14,008 nucleotides of DNA from a bacterium UBP15_UBA6099. Its GTDB lineage: Bacteria; UBP15; UBA6099. Made by a program: the position numbers and the translations under genes. Shown here piece by piece: positions 12,551 to 14,008 of the stretch (position 1 is its first letter; each line of letters begins with the position of its first letter). The stretch spans positions 1 to 14,008 of the forward strand of contig DIWT01000003.1 in the NCBI GenBank assembly GCA_002435745.1, written 5' to 3'. Below the pieces are notes generated by a model that was not told the DNA's origin, did not search any database, and saw only the letters and a list, made by a program, of their open reading frames with translations.

Positions 12551-13957
12551 ATGACACGCGACGGACTGAAGATTCTCATAGCGCAGGCGGGGCCGGACTC
12601 AAACCGGTATCCTTTCAGGTCTCACCCCCTCGGGCTGATGTCGCTTGCGGCGTACGTCGAGCGCGAAATCCCCGGAACGAGCGTGGACGCGCTGGATATG
12701 AAGGTGTCCGACGCGAGGCCGGGAGACATCGGGCGGATAGCGGCGGAGCGCGGCGCGGACATAGTGGGCCTGAGCGCGCTGACGGTGCACTGGGAGGAAA
12801 TGGCGGAGGCGGCGCGCGCGGCGCGCGCGGCAGTTCCCGGCGCTCTCATCGTCGCGGGAGGCCCGCACGCCACATGCTTCTCAGGCCGAGTCCTCGACTC
12901 CGGCCTGTTCGACGCCGCCGTTCTCGGCGAAGGCGAAAAACCTTTCCTCAATATCGTCAGAGCGAGGATGCGAGGAGAGCGGCCCGAAGGCATTCCGGCG
13001 GTGGCCACTCCGCAGCGGCCCGTCCCGGACGTCCCGCGCGACGTCGTGGACGACCCAGACGCCCTGCCGTTCCCGGCGTGGAACAAAATCAACCTCGAAG
13101 CGTACAGGCGGCGGTGCAGTTTCAGCGTCATGGGCCGCAGAAACCACATGAGCCTGTTCACCTCCCGCGCCTGCCCCTTCGAATGCGCCTACTGCCACAA
13201 CATCTTCGGCCACAAGTTCAGGCCCCGCAGCGCGCATAACGTGCTCGCCGAAATCCGCGCCGCTCACAGCCTTCACGGGTTCTCCGATTTCGACATTCTG
13301 GACGATGTCTTCAACTTGAGAAGGAGCCGCGTGATAAACATCTGCCGGGGACTGATAGACGACGGCCCGAAAATCTCAATGGCGTTCCCAAACGGGCTTC
13401 GGGGCGACCTTCTGGACGACGAACTTCTGGAAATCATGCGCGAGGCGGGAACGACTTTTATCAGCTTTGCGGTCGAGACGGCGTCGCCCCGGCTTCAAAA
13501 AAAAATTCATAAGAATCTGAATCTGGACAAGCTCGCCGCCGCCATCAGGAAGGCAGACAGCCTCGGAATCTTCTCGAACGCGTACTGCATGGTGGGGTTT
13601 CCGACGGAGACGGAGTCAGAACTGAAGTCCACGATTAGGTTCGTGGCGAAATCGCCGGTGAACATCGCGCATTTTCTAACAGTAACGCCGTTTGAGGGAA
13701 CGCGGCTGTATGAGATGCTCGACGAAGAGGCGCGCGCCCGCGCCGCCCGCGCGCCCGGCGACATGCGATACGAAGACCGCGCGTTCAACCTCAGCGATAT
13801 ACCGGACTCAAAATTCAGGCGCATCGTCCATCTGGGCCTGATGCGCTTCTACCTGAATCCGTTCCGCGCGGCAAAAATCATCCTGCGCCACCCTCAACCA
13901 AAAAACCTGCTCGCCTTCGCGCGCATGGCCTTCAACCGCATATTCATCAACGGATAA
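12551..13957 (+). CDS. B12-binding-type radical SAM enzyme
   Basis: A 468-residue protein of the class with an N-terminal cobalamin-binding-like domain and a radical SAM core. The N-terminal Rossmann-like part (about 6-135) has PLGLMSLAAYVE, GADIVGLSALTVHWEEM, VAGGPHATCF and LGEGEKPF. It lacks the DxHxxG histidine, so any cobalamin would be bound base-on or without a His ligand, as in BchE-like enzymes. The [4Fe-4S]/SAM motif is C208-PFE-C212-AY-C215. Later parts (ILDDVFNL, SFAVETASPRLQKKIHKN, AYCMVGFPTETESE, TPFEGTRLYEML) are typical of this superfamily. A C-terminal helical region ends in a basic, hydrophobic segment. Substrates in this class include lipids, hopanoids and peptides; none can be inferred here. 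Transcribed divergently from the phasin-like gene. Confidence 0.88.
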   Translation: MTRDGLKILIAQAGPDSNRYPFRSHPLGLMSLAAYVEREIPGTSVDALDMKVSDARPGDIGRIAAERGADIVGLSALTVHWEEMAEAARAARAAVPGALIVAGGPHATCFSGRVLDSGLFDAAVLGEGEKPFLNIVRARMRGERPEGIPAVATPQRPVPDVPRDVVDDPDALPFPAWNKINLEAYRRRCSFSVMGRRNHMSLFTSRACPFECAYCHNIFGHKFRPRSAHNVLAEIRAAHSLHGFSDFDILDDVFNLRRSRVINICRGLIDDGPKISMAFPNGLRGDLLDDELLEIMREAGTTFISFAVETASPRLQKKIHKNLNLDKLAAAIRKADSLGIFSNAYCMVGFPTETESELKSTIRFVAKSPVNIAHFLTVTPFEGTRLYEMLDEEARARAARAPGDMRYEDRAFNLSDIPDSKFRRIVHLGLMRFYLNPFRAAKIILRHPQPKNLLAFARMAFNRIFING

Positions 13958-13981
13958 AAAACGCTGGGGAAATTGTTCTTT

Positions 13982-14008
13982 GCGGGGAAACCATTTTTTT
14001 GCAAAAAA
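13982..14008. repeat. Half copy of the 38-bp palindrome, cut by the window end
   Basis: GCGGGG (13982-13987), then AAACCA, a T-run and GCAAAAAA at the last base. It matches the reverse-oriented half of 9476-9513, which reads GCGGGGCAACCG before its own T-run. The other half, expected to end in CCCCGC, would lie beyond the window. It is 24 nt after the radical SAM stop codon. Confidence 0.55.

Noticed and set aside
12805..12835. GCGCGC-rich direct repeats inside the radical SAM gene
   Set aside because: They encode an EAARAARAA helix and are explained by codon bias in alanine/arginine-rich helices.

Overview
The window looks like a piece of chromosome from an uncultured, GC-rich, Gram-negative-type bacterium. 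Lipoprotein signal peptides, a sigma-54 activator, SurE, a phasin-like protein and a B12-type radical SAM enzyme all occur. No gene in it fixes the phylum, so I do not name one. A short AT-richer, repeat-dense accessory segment (about 6.3-9.6 kb) interrupts the GC-rich backbone.

Left backbone (213-6183, all minus strand): an NtrC-class sigma-54-dependent response regulator is read first, then a lipoprotein with a possible alpha-toroid fold, a ferredoxin-nitroreductase fusion and a YfhO-family multi-spanning membrane protein. Gaps are only 30-54 nt, so one operon is likely. It would be driven by an extended -10 promoter at 6213-6221 that overlaps a perfect inverted repeat. No sensor kinase is present.

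Accessory segment (about 6290-9640): a translationally coupled pair of a DUF6978-type protein and a DUF1828/DUF1829 protein (6640-7859) is bracketed by two 44-bp direct repeats (39/44 identical). After it come two diverged copies of a roughly 120-bp element with inverted GGGGTCAGG-type ends, a cluster of TGACCCCAATATTC repeats, an AT-rich gene for a lipoprotein with three C-terminal membrane helices (8385-9284), a third solo repeat end (9380-9403) and further palindromes. No transposase or integrase gene is seen. The ends resemble repeats I associate with REP-associated (Y1) transposases, so the segment may have been assembled by elements mobilised in trans.

Right backbone (9640-12345, minus strand; 12551-13957, plus strand): a phasin-like granule protein, tRNA-Pro(GGG), a COG2509-type FAD dehydrogenase and surE run on the minus strand. 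A cobalamin-binding-type radical SAM gene is transcribed divergently from the phasin-like gene. A 38-bp palindromic element between the convergent genes near 9.5 kb recurs as a half copy at the extreme right end of the window, 3' of the radical SAM gene.

The most interesting part is the repeat-bracketed two-gene cassette at 6.4-8.1 kb, whose biological function is not known to me.
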